NCBI RefSeq assembly: GCF_000250635.1
Contig: NC_016940.1
Span: 2,652,001-2,716,000, forward strand
Direction: 5' to 3'
Length of the DNA stretch: 64,000 nucleotides
From: Saprospira grandis str. Lewin
GTDB taxonomy: Bacteria > Bacteroidota > Bacteroidia > Chitinophagales > Saprospiraceae
Shown: in pieces, positions 49,847-58,637 of the stretch
Layout of the letters: every line of letters starts with the position of its first letter
How positions within the stretch are numbered: the first letter of the stretch is position 1
Notes under the pieces: model-generated
Database searches by the model: none
What the model saw: the letters and a program-made list of their open reading frames with translations, nothing else
Told to the model about the DNA's origin: nothing
Program-made: the position numbers and the translations under genes

Positions 49847-52565
49847 ACCACTCAATATATTCAGGCTCTTCTTCTTCCTCGATGCTGCCGCCACTACCGC
49901 CTTTATATTCTGGAATATCGGCCCATTCGTCGGGTTCTTCTAAGGTTTTGACCTTTCGTTGGAAGTTGCTGCCAGAGGGGGCGCTGCCGCCACGGGCCGC
50001 AAATTCGCTGCCCATAAACTCTGCTTTTAGGCTGTTGTTGAGGGCCAAGGTTTCTTCCTTCATATCGGCCTCCATGAGTTTTTTCACCTTTTTGCGGCCC
50101 ATTTGGTATTGATATTCTTCATCGTAGAGGTTGCCATACATGCGCGCATAAACATTGAAAAGGCCCTTTTTGCGGGCGGGCAAAGGCTCCATATCCTTGT
50201 TGTAGCGCTTGAAGCGGTTGGCCAAAATTTGGCCCACATTGATCTTGAAGCGGTAGTCCATATCTTGGTCAAAACTATGGCTGCCCGAAAGCGTGATATT
50301 CATGGCATTGCTCTGAATGAACATGGCGGGAATATAGAGCTTGCGGTTGGCTATGCGGAACTGGTTTTCGACCCGATTAAATCGGATGTGTTTTAGGTCC
50401 TTGACTTTAATATACTGACTAAAGTCCTCCAACATTTCAAAGCCAATGATTTCGCCATCTTCTAGGCTAGCATCGGCCAAAACCGAGAGCTCATTGTCCA
50501 TAAAATGGCCTTGCTCATCCCAAAAGGCATTTACTTTGACCAAGCTGCTCAAGCGGCCACGCAGGTGCCGAGCCTCTAGGGTGGTTTGCCCAAAGTTATC
50601 CATTTGGTCAAAAAACTGATTGATGTCGATCTTTTCCAATTCGGCAAAGGCCAACAACTTGGGCGCCAAATCAAAGGTGTAGCGGGCATCTAGGCGCATT
50701 TTGCCCTGAAAGCCCTCTAGAGAAAGCCCTTTGAGGTCCATTTTGTTGTTCTGAAAGGCGAGCTCGCCATCGATGTTCTTAAATTCAAATTCTCCATAAT
50801 TGAGCTGCTGAATATGCAGCTTAAAGCTACCGTAAAGGAAGTTAGAGACAAACATCCGCTGCTCGTTTTTCTCGGCCCGAACCGAATCCGCTGCTATAGA
50901 ATCTGTAGGCAAAGGCTCCTGGCTTTGAGGGCCCAATGCGGCTAACATCAGCTCATCAATATCCAGTTTTTCGGAGGCCCAACTGGCCTTAAAGCCTAGC
51001 TCTGCCTGCTTAGAGTTGCTAGAGTCGGCAAAGAGAACGGGCAAAATATTCTGGAAATTCCCCTGCAGCAGAATATCAGATTTGCGGCTTTTGAATTGTA
51101 GTTTATTGACCGAGAACACATTATTGTTAAGAGCCAGACTTCCCTCGGGAATGCTCAGCGGTACGCCATAGCGAACAATACCTACATTATCAAAACGAAG
51201 GGCTCCGCCCAAGTTGACTTTTTGGATGTAGCGAGGGTTGAGCATATCGTTTAGCCTTCCCTTTAGGGCCACATTTTCTATGGCGAGCAGGCCTTGGCCC
51301 TTGCTCACTTCTTCGCCCAAAAAGCCTTTGATGAGGTCAATGGGTAGCTTGCCATCAAAACTAAAATCAATCAGGGGGTTGTCTAAATCCTCTACTCTTA
51401 GGGCCAAGGAAATAGGGTGTCCGCCCAAGCTGGCCTCAAAGTTTTTGAGTTCTAATAAGGCCTGATTGGAGCTACCGCCTCGGTTCTCAAATTCTACATC
51501 AAAGTTTACACTTTTGAGCGATTGGCTCATGTTGGGGTGGCTCACTCTCCCCCTGCGCAAACCAAAGTTAAATTTGGTCATGGGCAGGCTGTTGGGGGCC
51601 AAAAGGCCCTTGGTTTCGGCCTTAAAGCTCATATAGGCATTGCTCTCAAAGCCGCCTAAATAGGGGAGGAGCTTGGGGGGCAGCAACTGAAGCAAGGCGC
51701 CCAATTTGGCTTTGTCCGACTCAAACTTGAGGTCCAAACGGCTCCCTTTAGGCAGCAAAACGACCTCTCCTGTGGTCAAAAACTCATTGCCCTCTGCCTG
51801 CAGTTTCATCTCTTTGATGCTATAACTTTGGGTCAGATGGTCAATCTGAATATTGGCATTATAGCCTAGGGTTTTATTTTCTAGGTAGCGCTCGCCGCCC
51901 ATCTCTAGGTAGTTCATCTGGATATTGGCCAAGCTTTTCAGGATATAGCGCTCATGATTAAAATCGCCCGCAAAAAAGGCCGACTCTAGCAAAAAGCTAA
52001 GATCTTGGTCCATAATCTGGTCCAAATAACGCAGCTTAACATTTTTAAAATTGGCATCCTTAATCGAAAGATTAAGGTCGCTGCTTTGGCCCGTTTCCTC
52101 GGCTTCTTCTTCCGTAATAAAGATGTCGTAATTCGTCTGCCCATCCTTATATTGCCGCACATCAATGGCCGCATTAGATATACTGATGGCGTTAAATTGA
52201 TAATGTCCCGACAGCAATCCCCAAATGCTACATTTTAAGGAGAGGTCTTCGGCCCGCAACAAATAACGACTGCTATCGCCACTATTATCATGTAGGGCCA
52301 GGTTTTTCAAACTGACCGAAGCCTTGGGGAAGTCCCAAATCAGAGAGAGTTCTGCTCGCTCTACTTTAAGCTCCGTTTTTAGGCTTTTGCGTAGTTCCTG
52401 AACCACCAAGCCCCCAATTTTGGCCTCATAAAAGGCGGCCACAACAATCAGGGCAATCACGGCGATCATCGTAAACATTAGGGACCAGAAGAAGAGGGTC
52501 GATAAGATGCGCCAAGCTAGGCTTTTTTTCTTCTTGGGTTTTTGGTTTTTGGGCTTTGGACTCAT
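49845..52565 (-). CDS. AsmA-family envelope protein
   Basis: A 906-residue protein with an N-terminal membrane helix (about residues 20-48) after a basic KPKNQKPKKKK cytoplasmic tail. The AsmA N-terminal region (about 50-200, with ELSLIWDFPKASVSLKNLAL) is followed by a long series of beta strands, consistent with a bridge-like lipid-transfer protein. The AsmA C-terminal-type segment lies near 600-800 (FQGKMRLDARYTFDLAPKLL). The tail is Gly/Glu rich. AsmA-like proteins are anchored in the inner membrane, span the periplasm and move phospholipid to the outer membrane; the cargo is inferred. Single gene, with a GC-rich element at each end. Confidence 0.88.
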   Translation of the reverse strand: MSPKPKNQKPKKKKSLAWRILSTLFFWSLMFTMIAVIALIVVAAFYEAKIGGLVVQELRKSLKTELKVERAELSLIWDFPKASVSLKNLALHDNSGDSSRYLLRAEDLSLKCSIWGLLSGHYQFNAISISNAAIDVRQYKDGQTNYDIFITEEEAEETGQSSDLNLSIKDANFKNVKLRYLDQIMDQDLSFLLESAFFAGDFNHERYILKSLANIQMNYLEMGGERYLENKTLGYNANIQIDHLTQSYSIKEMKLQAEGNEFLTTGEVVLLPKGSRLDLKFESDKAKLGALLQLLPPKLLPYLGGFESNAYMSFKAETKGLLAPNSLPMTKFNFGLRRGRVSHPNMSQSLKSVNFDVEFENRGGSSNQALLELKNFEASLGGHPISLALRVEDLDNPLIDFSFDGKLPIDLIKGFLGEEVSKGQGLLAIENVALKGRLNDMLNPRYIQKVNLGGALRFDNVGIVRYGVPLSIPEGSLALNNNVFSVNKLQFKSRKSDILLQGNFQNILPVLFADSSNSKQAELGFKASWASEKLDIDELMLAALGPQSQEPLPTDSIAADSVRAEKNEQRMFVSNFLYGSFKLHIQQLNYGEFEFKNIDGELAFQNNKMDLKGLSLEGFQGKMRLDARYTFDLAPKLLAFAELEKIDINQFFDQMDNFGQTTLEARHLRGRLSSLVKVNAFWDEQGHFMDNELSVLADASLEDGEIIGFEMLEDFSQYIKVKDLKHIRFNRVENQFRIANRKLYIPAMFIQSNAMNITLSGSHSFDQDMDYRFKINVGQILANRFKRYNKDMEPLPARKKGLFNVYARMYGNLYDEEYQYQMGRKKVKKLMEADMKEETLALNNSLKAEFMGSEFAARGGSAPSGSNFQRKVKTLEEPDEWADIPEYKGGSGGSIEEEEEPEYIEW

Positions 52566-52597
52566 GTCGCTTTCTTTTTTGGGGAGAAGTAAGATGT

Positions 52598-52752
52598 ATT
52601 TGGGGCTGCCCCGCCCTGCGGGCGGGTCTGGCTATGCGGGGGCTCGCTGTTCGCTCGGCCCTGCGCTTTTTTTCGCTTTGCTCAAAAAAGCTCGGTCTGG
52701 CCTGCGGCCACCCCCTACTATCCCTCAGCCTGCGGCGGCTTCGCCGCCTGCT
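52598..52752 (+). repeat. GC-rich multi-hairpin element, copy 20
   Basis: Opens TATTTGGGGCTGCCCCGCC and has an internal TTTTTTCGCTTTGCTC stem. It lies upstream of the AsmA start, antisense to it, and close to the tRNA-Val promoter region. Confidence 0.9.
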
Positions 52753-52881
52753 AGATGCAGAAATACAAAATAATTTTTATAAAAAATACAGCCCGAAAAT
52801 ACAAAGAAGGCCAGTAAAAAGGGCCTTTGGCTCAAGTTTTAGGTTTTTTTGCCATTTTTTTCTCCCTTTTTTTGAAAAATG

Positions 52882-52912
52882 TTTGGAAGTTTAAATTCTT
52901 GCCGTATATTTG
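52882..52912 (+). promoter_or_regulatory. Bacteroidota promoter of tRNA-Val
   Basis: TTTG at 52882-52885, exactly 19 bases, TATATTTG at 52905-52912. The tRNA starts 33 bases later. Confidence 0.85.
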
Positions 52913-52945
52913 CATCGCATTCAACGGAAAGCAACACAAAAATAA

Positions 52946-53020
52946 GGGCGAATAGCTCAGTTGGTTCAGAGCATCTGGTTTACACCCAGAGGGTCGGGGG
53001 TTCGAATCCCTCTTCGCCCA
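52946..53020 (+). tRNA. tRNA-Val (anticodon TAC)
   Basis: 75 bases. Acceptor GGGCGAA pairs with TTCGCCC, anticodon loop TTTACAC, TTCGAAT loop. No encoded CCA. Confidence 0.97.
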
Positions 53021-53024
53021 CTAC

Positions 53025-53061
53025 AAAAGAGTTACTGATTTTATCAGTGACTCTTTTTTTT
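53025..53061 (+). terminator. Intrinsic terminator of tRNA-Val
   Basis: AGAGTTACTGA / TCAGTGACTCT stem (one T-G pair), then eight T residues. Confidence 0.9.
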
Positions 53062-53135
53062 GTGTCTAGATCTGTCTTGATTCTTCTTTCTTCCTGCCTA
53101 AAGCTCCCCCTTTTTTGTCGCCAAAACCTAAATAG

Positions 53136-53682
53136 AGGTGGTTATACTCTATGAGATAGGTCCCTCAACCCCATAATAGACGTTCCGAACTGTATAATAT
53201 AGGTCCCCTAACCCCATAGAGCAGGTCCCTAGACCCCATTAGGTACGTTCTGGACTCTATCGTATAGGTTGTTAGACCCCATGAAATAGGTCCCTCAACC
53301 CCATAATAGACGTTCCGAACTGTATAATATAGGTCCCCTAACCCCATAGAGGAGGTCCCTAGACCCCATTAGGTACGTTCTGGACTCTATCGTATAGGTT
53401 GTTAGACCCCATGAGATAGGTCCCTTAACCCCATAATAGACGTCTAGGGACCCCAAAATAGACGTCCTGGAACGTCTATTTGGGGTCCTACAACCTATAT
53501 TATGCAGTTCTATAACCTATATGATATAGTTCCACAACCTATATCATGCACTTACACAACCTATGTTATACACTTCCATAACGTATATAGAGGACTTTGA
53601 CTACCTCAATCATACAGTATAGCTACGGTATGCGAGCACTACAACTAGTGTATTGGAACAGTAGAACTACTATAATAGGAGC
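53136..53682 (-). repeat. 22-bp periodic tandem array 2, with a 130-bp higher-order repeat
   Basis: Units fall every 22 bases (some 21) from 53136 to about 53682, roughly 25 units. Six sub-units (22, 21, 22, 22, 21, 22 bp) form a 130-bp block at 53158 that repeats at 53288, and a partial third copy begins at 53418. After 53440 units are more diverged but keep phase. Reverse complementing the array gives units around ATGGGGTCTAGGGACCT, similar to array 1. Confidence 0.9.
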
Positions 53683-53729
53683 AATAAATGAATCCAGCTA
53701 AAGACTCAAAAGCAGGGGCGGCCAATCAT

Positions 53730-53880
53730 CGCCTAGGGACAAGCCCCTAGGCTAATCTAAATGGAGTCAGCCCTAAAGGGCCTCAAAGGTGGATATAGAT
53801 GGCCTTGGTAAGTAGTTATTGCAGAGAAGATCCTTATCCAAAGGCCCTCTTTAGAGGGCTGTCTGAAAAGCTAGCCTAGA
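53730..53880 (-). repeat. Terminal-inverted-repeat element, copy 2 (inverted, one end truncated)
   Basis: Left end 53730-53754 is identical to the 25-base end of the 24860-25023 element. Inside, GAGTCAGCCCTAAAGGGCCT and GGCCCTCTTTAGAGGGCTGT match that element read in reverse. The right end keeps only TAGCCTAG of the inverted repeat. Confidence 0.85.
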
Positions 53881-53931
53881 GCTCATAAAATTAACCGCCG
53901 AAGAAGACCGCCCCAAGAAAAAAGACCGTTG

Positions 53932-54067
53932 AGCGGCCCAGCGCTGCGAAGGGGTGGCCGAAGGCCAGACCGAAGGCGAAACGAAGTGGAGCCTGAAGGG
54001 CCGAACAGAGCTGTGAGCCCCGCAGCATAGCGGCGGCCGGCTAGCCGGCCGCGGGCCCCAAAAAAAG
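53932..54067 (-). repeat. GC-rich multi-hairpin element, copy 21 (GGGCCC subtype)
   Basis: Sense to the methyltransferase gene on the minus strand, starting about 12 bases after its stop. Almost identical to 16538-16670. Confidence 0.9.
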
Positions 54068-54078
54068 AAGAAAGCGAC

Positions 54079-54873
54079 TTAAGACCAAGGTTTGGCCCAA
54101 AAAGGAACCAACTCTAGTTGTTGGGGCCAGCCCTGAGGGCGAGGGCCCAAAAAGAGGCAGCCCGCCCAGCCCAAATCAATACTATAACTGACCTTAGGGT
54201 GGGCCTTGAGCTCTTCCCAGGCGCTTTGCATCTCCTCGGACCAATAAATATCGTCGAAAACTAGGAGGGCGTTGGGGCCCAAATAAGGCAGGCAAGCCTC
54301 AAAATAATCTAGGGTGGGTTGCCGCAAATGATGCCCATCAATAAAGGCATAATCCAATTGGCCCAACTGTTTGAGGGCCGAGGGCAGCAGCTCCGCAAAA
54401 CTGCCCTGCCAAAGCTGCAAACTAGCCGAGGCGCCAAACAAGCGGGCATTCTTTTGGGCAATAGCATGAATTTCGGGACAGCCCTCTATGCTAATCATTT
54501 GGGCCGAACGCTTGGCCGCATGCTGATAAAGCGCCGAAATGCCCAAGGAGGTCCCTAGCTCCAAAATAGTATTGGGCTGATGAAAATTGATCAGGCGAAA
54601 TAAGAACTGGGCCTGCCAACTGGGAGAGAGCGAGCGCCTGGCCAAATCGGATACTCGCTTAGGGGCCGACTTTCGGCTGCCAGCGCCCAAATCCTGAATC
54701 TGAATGGGCCGACTATCGTGTCGGAGCAAATCTCGCTGTCCCTCCAGCACCGAAAAACAATAAAATTCTCGCCGATCCTCCAAGACCAATTCTCGCCATT
54801 CTTGCAAGGCGGGGCAAGCTATTTTGCGGCCCGATTGAGCCCGTCGATAAAAGGAAAAAAGCGCAGTCCACAT
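54079..54873 (-). CDS. Class I SAM-dependent methyltransferase (O-methyltransferase-like)
   Basis: A 264-residue protein. I use the ATG at 54873 (MWTALFSFYRRAQSGRK); the frame is open to 54951 but that extension has no support. Motif I is TILELGTSLGISALY (SAM-binding glycines). The acidic loop MISIEGCPEIHAIAQKNA and DYAFIDGHHLRQPTLDYF (motif with Asp and His) resemble caffeoyl-CoA O-methyltransferase-like enzymes. NALLVFDDIYWS matches the metal-site region of that group. The substrate is unknown. Single gene, divergent from the efflux operon. Confidence 0.85.
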   Translation of the reverse strand: MWTALFSFYRRAQSGRKIACPALQEWRELVLEDRREFYCFSVLEGQRDLLRHDSRPIQIQDLGAGSRKSAPKRVSDLARRSLSPSWQAQFLFRLINFHQPNTILELGTSLGISALYQHAAKRSAQMISIEGCPEIHAIAQKNARLFGASASLQLWQGSFAELLPSALKQLGQLDYAFIDGHHLRQPTLDYFEACLPYLGPNALLVFDDIYWSEEMQSAWEELKAHPKVSYSIDLGWAGCLFLGPRPQGWPQQLELVPFWAKPWS

Positions 54874-54976
54874 AGTTCTATTGATTTGGGCCCAAGTTAA
54901 GAAAAAATCTAGCAGCCCTTGGGGCTCTGCAGCGAACAAAAAAAATGACAAAAAACCGAGGAAACTTCAAACATAT

Positions 54977-55008
54977 TTTGGGTTTCCGAGTTTTAGTCCT
55001 TAGTTTTG
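54977..55008 (+). promoter_or_regulatory. Candidate promoter of the TetR-efflux operon
   Basis: TTTG at 54977-54980, 20 bases, TAGTTTTG at 55001-55008. It would leave a leader of about 120 bases. Confidence 0.6.
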
Positions 55009-55011
55009 CCA

Positions 55012-55083
55012 CTGTAAAGCAGGGACTTAGGTCCAAGAGGAAACCAAAGAAACATTAAAAGTTTCTGTATTTGTGCTTTACAG
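55012..55083. promoter_or_regulatory. Widely spaced inverted repeat ahead of the TetR gene (possible operator)
   Basis: CTGTAAAGC at 55012-55020 and its exact complement GCTTTACAG at 55075-55083. The first arm sits at the likely start of transcription. A TetR autoregulatory site is inference; TetR operators are usually more compact. Confidence 0.35.
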
Positions 55084-55133
55084 GCTAAGAAAAATGGCCC
55101 GAAAGAACTACTGACAAGATAAAATTTGATGTT

Positions 55134-55760
55134 GTGGACGAACTACAAAAAATATTAGCGGCTGCCGATAAAATGTTTCGGCAATACGGCATTCGCTCGG
55201 TCACTATGTCGGACCTCGCTCGAGAGTTGGGCATGTCTAAAAAGACGCTTTACGTACATATCAAGAACAAGCAGGACCTGATCATGAAAGTTTTGCAAAT
55301 GCATTTTGATCGGGAGAGGCAAATCTGTAATCTGGTGCAAACAGAGGCAAAAAATGCCTTAGAGGAAATGTTTTTGATGGGTCGAGAGATCCAGAAGAAC
55401 ATTCAGCACATCAATCCTTCTCTGATGTTTGACCTACGGAAATACCATAAGGCGGTTTGGGGCGAATTTGATGAGTTCCGCAAGACCTTCATCTTTAATA
55501 TGATGAAAAACAATATGGACCGAGGCATAGAAGAGGGCTTATATCGGCCTGATTTGAATGCGGATATTGTGAGCCGTCTATATATAGGTATGGTCGAGCT
55601 CTTTTTGGATGCCGAATTATTTCCGCCAGATAAGTTTTCTAGGCCGAGTATGCATCGGGCCATGATGGCTTATCATCTGCACGGCATTGTGTCGGACAAG
55701 GGCAAGGCGGCCTTAAAGGACTACCTAGAACAATTAGAACAACTTTCTTCACCTTCCTAA
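55134..55760 (+). CDS. TetR/AcrR family transcriptional regulator
   Basis: A 208-residue regulator with an N-terminal helix-turn-helix: KMFRQYGIRSVTMSDLAREL then GMSKKTLYVHIKNKQDLI (about residues 13-51). The ligand-binding C-terminal domain is all-helical. A GTG start at 55134 is used; the only nearby ATG is out of frame. It precedes TolC, adaptor and RND genes on the same strand (13 bases to the next gene), so it probably represses this efflux operon and is relieved by a pump substrate. That regulatory logic is typical of the family but inferred here. Confidence 0.9.
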   Translation: MDELQKILAAADKMFRQYGIRSVTMSDLARELGMSKKTLYVHIKNKQDLIMKVLQMHFDRERQICNLVQTEAKNALEEMFLMGREIQKNIQHINPSLMFDLRKYHKAVWGEFDEFRKTFIFNMMKNNMDRGIEEGLYRPDLNADIVSRLYIGMVELFLDAELFPPDKFSRPSMHRAMMAYHLHGIVSDKGKAALKDYLEQLEQLSSPS

Positions 55761-55773
55761 ATATAAAATTGAG

Positions 55774-57171
55774 ATGAACTTAAGCAAAGGGCTGTACAGC
55801 CTTGTTTTTCTCTTCTTGGCGGGCTGGTCTTCGGCCCAATCTCCGGCCAGTTTCTCCTTGGAAGAGGCCATTGATTATGCCATAGATAAAAGCTTAGATC
55901 TGCAAACGGCAGAGCAGGATATTTTGTATGCTAAGCAACAAATCCGAGATACTCGGGCCATAGGTTTGCCGCAATTGAGCGGAAAAGTAGAGTATAACTA
56001 CAATGCGAACTTGCCCGTGCAGTATCTACCCGATTTTATTTCGCCTATTGTGGTGGGGACCCTAGAGGGCTACCAGCTTGTTCCGCAAGGGACTACAGCA
56101 AACCTACCCGATGCAGGTTTGTTCCCTGCCGAATTTGGGGTCACCAATACTTTGACGGCAGGGGCTACCTTGAGCCAGCTCATTTTTGACGGCTCTTATT
56201 TTGTGGGCCTAAAAGCAGCGCGTTCTGTAGCCGAATTGAGCCGCAAGCAAAAGACCCTAACCGCTCATGAGATTCCCTACACCATCAAAAAGGCCTATTT
56301 GGCCGTCTTGTTGGCAGAAGAGAACCTAGGAATTTTGGACAAAAACCTAGAGAACTTGCAAAAGATGCGAGATGAAACCCAGGCCTTTTTTGAAAGTGGT
56401 TTGGTAGAGCAGCTAGATGTAGATCGTCTAGACCTCAGTCTGGCCAATTTGCAATCGGAAAGAGGGATGATAGAGCGGCAAACGCAGTTGGCCTATAATG
56501 TCCTTAAGTTCCAAATGAACTACCCTTTAGAGGAGTCTATTATCCTTAAAGATGAGTTGGAAAGCCTGATGCAGGCTCCTTCCCAGGACGATCTAGAAGG
56601 GGAGGCCTCGGCTAGTAAGCGGCCCGAGCTAGAGGTATTGCGCCTCAACCGGGATTTGATGGACCTCAATATGAAGCGCTATAAGGCGGGCTATCTGCCC
56701 AATCTATCTGGCTTTTTGGCCCATCAGTACCAGCTACAGCGCAACAACCTTTTTGATAATGATGAGGGGAAATTCAACCCTATTACAGTCATTGGCCTAC
56801 AGCTCAATGTGCCCATCTTTGACGGCTTTAAGAAGGATGCCAATATCAAAATGGCCAAAATTGATGCGACCAAAGTGGATATCCAAATTAAGCAATTTAC
56901 CCTAGCCACCGAGCTAGAAATCCGCAATGCCAGAGCGATGTACCTCAATGCTTCGGAGCGTTTGGAGAACCAAAAGAAGAACTTGGCTTTGGCCGAGCGC
57001 ATTTTGGAAACCACCCGCCTTAAGTACAGAGAAGGGGTGGGTTCTAGTACAGAAATCAGCACGGCCGAGCAGGAGCTTTATCGCACACAGGCTAATTATA
57101 TGAATGCTATTTACGACCTAGTCATTGCCAAAACAGATTTGGACAAGGCCCTAGGAAATCCCTTGAAATAG
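55774..57171 (+). CDS. TolC-family outer-membrane efflux protein
   Basis: A 465-residue outer-membrane channel subunit. The signal peptide ends near SSAQ (residue 22). Two repeated helical-hairpin halves are seen: SLEEAIDYAIDKSLDLQTAE near 27-46 with a long coiled stretch to about 240, and the second half beginning near 270 with RPELEVLRLNRDLMDLNMK. The barrel signatures NLPVQYLPDF and FLAHQYQLQRNNLF and the equatorial GSSTEISTAEQELYRTQANY match TolC. Second gene of the efflux unit, 25 bases before the adaptor. Confidence 0.93.
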   Translation: MNLSKGLYSLVFLFLAGWSSAQSPASFSLEEAIDYAIDKSLDLQTAEQDILYAKQQIRDTRAIGLPQLSGKVEYNYNANLPVQYLPDFISPIVVGTLEGYQLVPQGTTANLPDAGLFPAEFGVTNTLTAGATLSQLIFDGSYFVGLKAARSVAELSRKQKTLTAHEIPYTIKKAYLAVLLAEENLGILDKNLENLQKMRDETQAFFESGLVEQLDVDRLDLSLANLQSERGMIERQTQLAYNVLKFQMNYPLEESIILKDELESLMQAPSQDDLEGEASASKRPELEVLRLNRDLMDLNMKRYKAGYLPNLSGFLAHQYQLQRNNLFDNDEGKFNPITVIGLQLNVPIFDGFKKDANIKMAKIDATKVDIQIKQFTLATELEIRNARAMYLNASERLENQKKNLALAERILETTRLKYREGVGSSTEISTAEQELYRTQANYMNAIYDLVIAKTDLDKALGNPLK

Positions 57172-57196
57172 AACTTGTTAAAACCAATTATACAGC

Positions 57197-58369
57197 ATGA
57201 AAACGCTAAAATATAGTTTTGTGGCCCTTATGGCCCTTAGTTTGGCCGCCTGCGGTGGGGCAGGAGTAGCGCCTGATCAAATGAAGGATCCCGCTAAAAT
57301 TCGCCAAGCCATCCAAACAAAAAAGGAGGCCATCAAAACCCTAGAAGGCGAACTGGCCCAATTGCAAAAGCGCCTAGGAGAGGTAGATACCACGGCTCGC
57401 CCCGAAAAGTTTGTCGATATTACTACTCAGCCTGTGCAAAAAAAGACCTTCTCGCATTATGTAGAGGTACAGGGAAATATCACAACAGCCCAAGATCCTG
57501 CCTTTGCTAGCTCCGAAACTGGAGGCCGAATTACCGAAATGCTGGTCCGTGAAGACCAATTTGTCAAAAAAGGCGATTTGGTGGCCAAAGTGGATGTAGA
57601 AAGCATTCGCAAAAGCCTAGAAGAACTCAAGGCTTCTTTGAAGTTGGCCCAAGACATGTACGATCGGCAGAAAAAGCTTTGGGAGAAAAAGATTGGCTCT
57701 GAGGTGCAGTTTCTTCAGGCCGAAAGCCAGGTAGAACAACTGACCAAAAGTAAGGAGCGCCTAGAATTTGAGTTGAGCAAATCCAATGTATACGCCCCCA
57801 TTTCGGGCTATGTGGAGAAAGTCATGCTCAAGGCGGGCGAAATTACTGGCCCAGGTTCTCCTATCGTTCAAATTCTCAATACCAACCAGCTCAAGGCGGT
57901 GGCACAGGTGCCCGAAAACCTTTTGGGTAAGGTCAAGGTAGGCGATCAGGTAGAGCTCTATTTTCCGGCCCTTGGCCAAAGTCAAACGGTCCGTGTAAAT
58001 GAAGTGAGCCGAAGCATCAACTCCACCAACCGAACCTTTGCGATTGAGGCCCCATTGGCTAGCCAGGGCGGGCTGATTAAGCCCAACCTTTTGGCCACAA
58101 TTAAGATTAAGGATTTTGAGGCCGAAGATGTGGTGGTGGTCAATAGCAACTTGCTTTTGCAGGATGTAGATGGCAACAACTACCTGATGTTGGCCAAGGA
58201 CGGAAAAGCCAAAAAGCGCATCGTTGAACTAGGGCGCAGCTACCAAAATGAAACCATGCTAGCCGCTGGCCTAGAGGGAAGCGAAACCCTAATCGTCAAA
58301 GGTGCTCGCCAAGCCATTGATGGCGATAAGGTGAAGGTACTGAGCTCCACTACGGCTCAGAAAAATTAA
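57197..58369 (+). CDS. RND efflux periplasmic adaptor (membrane fusion) lipoprotein
   Basis: A 390-residue protein with a lipobox (LSLAAC, Cys near 19). A coiled coil (about 30-65) leads to the lipoyl-like half-motif TEMLVREDQFVKKGDLVAKV. A helical hairpin follows (about 135-195), then YAPISGYVEKVMLKAGEIT, the second half-motif, and a beta-barrel domain (VPENLLGKVKVGDQVELYFP). It links the RND pump to TolC in the periplasm. Its stop is followed 2 bases later by a GC-rich element that is itself split by an insertion sequence, placing 1.9 kb between this gene and the RND gene. Confidence 0.93.
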   Translation: MKTLKYSFVALMALSLAACGGAGVAPDQMKDPAKIRQAIQTKKEAIKTLEGELAQLQKRLGEVDTTARPEKFVDITTQPVQKKTFSHYVEVQGNITTAQDPAFASSETGGRITEMLVREDQFVKKGDLVAKVDVESIRKSLEELKASLKLAQDMYDRQKKLWEKKIGSEVQFLQAESQVEQLTKSKERLEFELSKSNVYAPISGYVEKVMLKAGEITGPGSPIVQILNTNQLKAVAQVPENLLGKVKVGDQVELYFPALGQSQTVRVNEVSRSINSTNRTFAIEAPLASQGGLIKPNLLATIKIKDFEAEDVVVVNSNLLLQDVDGNNYLMLAKDGKAKKRIVELGRSYQNETMLAAGLEGSETLIVKGARQAIDGDKVKVLSSTTAQKN

Positions 58370-58371
58370 GG

Positions 58372-58512
58372 TGTTTTTTGGGGGCTTGCCCGCCTTGCAG
58401 GCGGGCCGGGCTGTACCGCAGCTCGCTGCTCGCTCGGCCCTGCGCCGCCTTTGGCGGCTGGGTCTGGCCCTGCGGGCCACTGCTATCCATCCCTAAGCCG
58501 AAGCGGGCTGCG
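58372..58512 (+). repeat. GC-rich multi-hairpin element, copy 22
   Basis: In sense orientation from the adaptor stop: TTTTTTGGGGGCTTGCCCGCC. The stems include GCCGCCTTTGGCGGC and GGCCCTGCGGGCC. Confidence 0.9.
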
Positions 58513-58628
58513 CCCGCTTCTCTAGCCGCAAAGACCAAGCGCGGGCTGGCCTAGCGATGTGGAGGGGGGCGGCGAAGCCGCAGACCCAAGCCGCTGAAAG
58601 CGGCTGCAGGGCCGAGCAGGCTTGCGAG

Positions 58629-58637
58629 CCCCAGAAC
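58629..58637. repeat. Target-site duplication, left copy
   Basis: CCCCAGAAC, repeated at the right end of the insertion sequence. Confidence 0.9.

Noticed and set aside
53165-53347. A 60-residue Tyr/Gly-rich open frame on the minus strand over array 2
   Set aside because: Same explanation: produced by stop-free repeat units, ends at a repeat boundary, and has no start signal.
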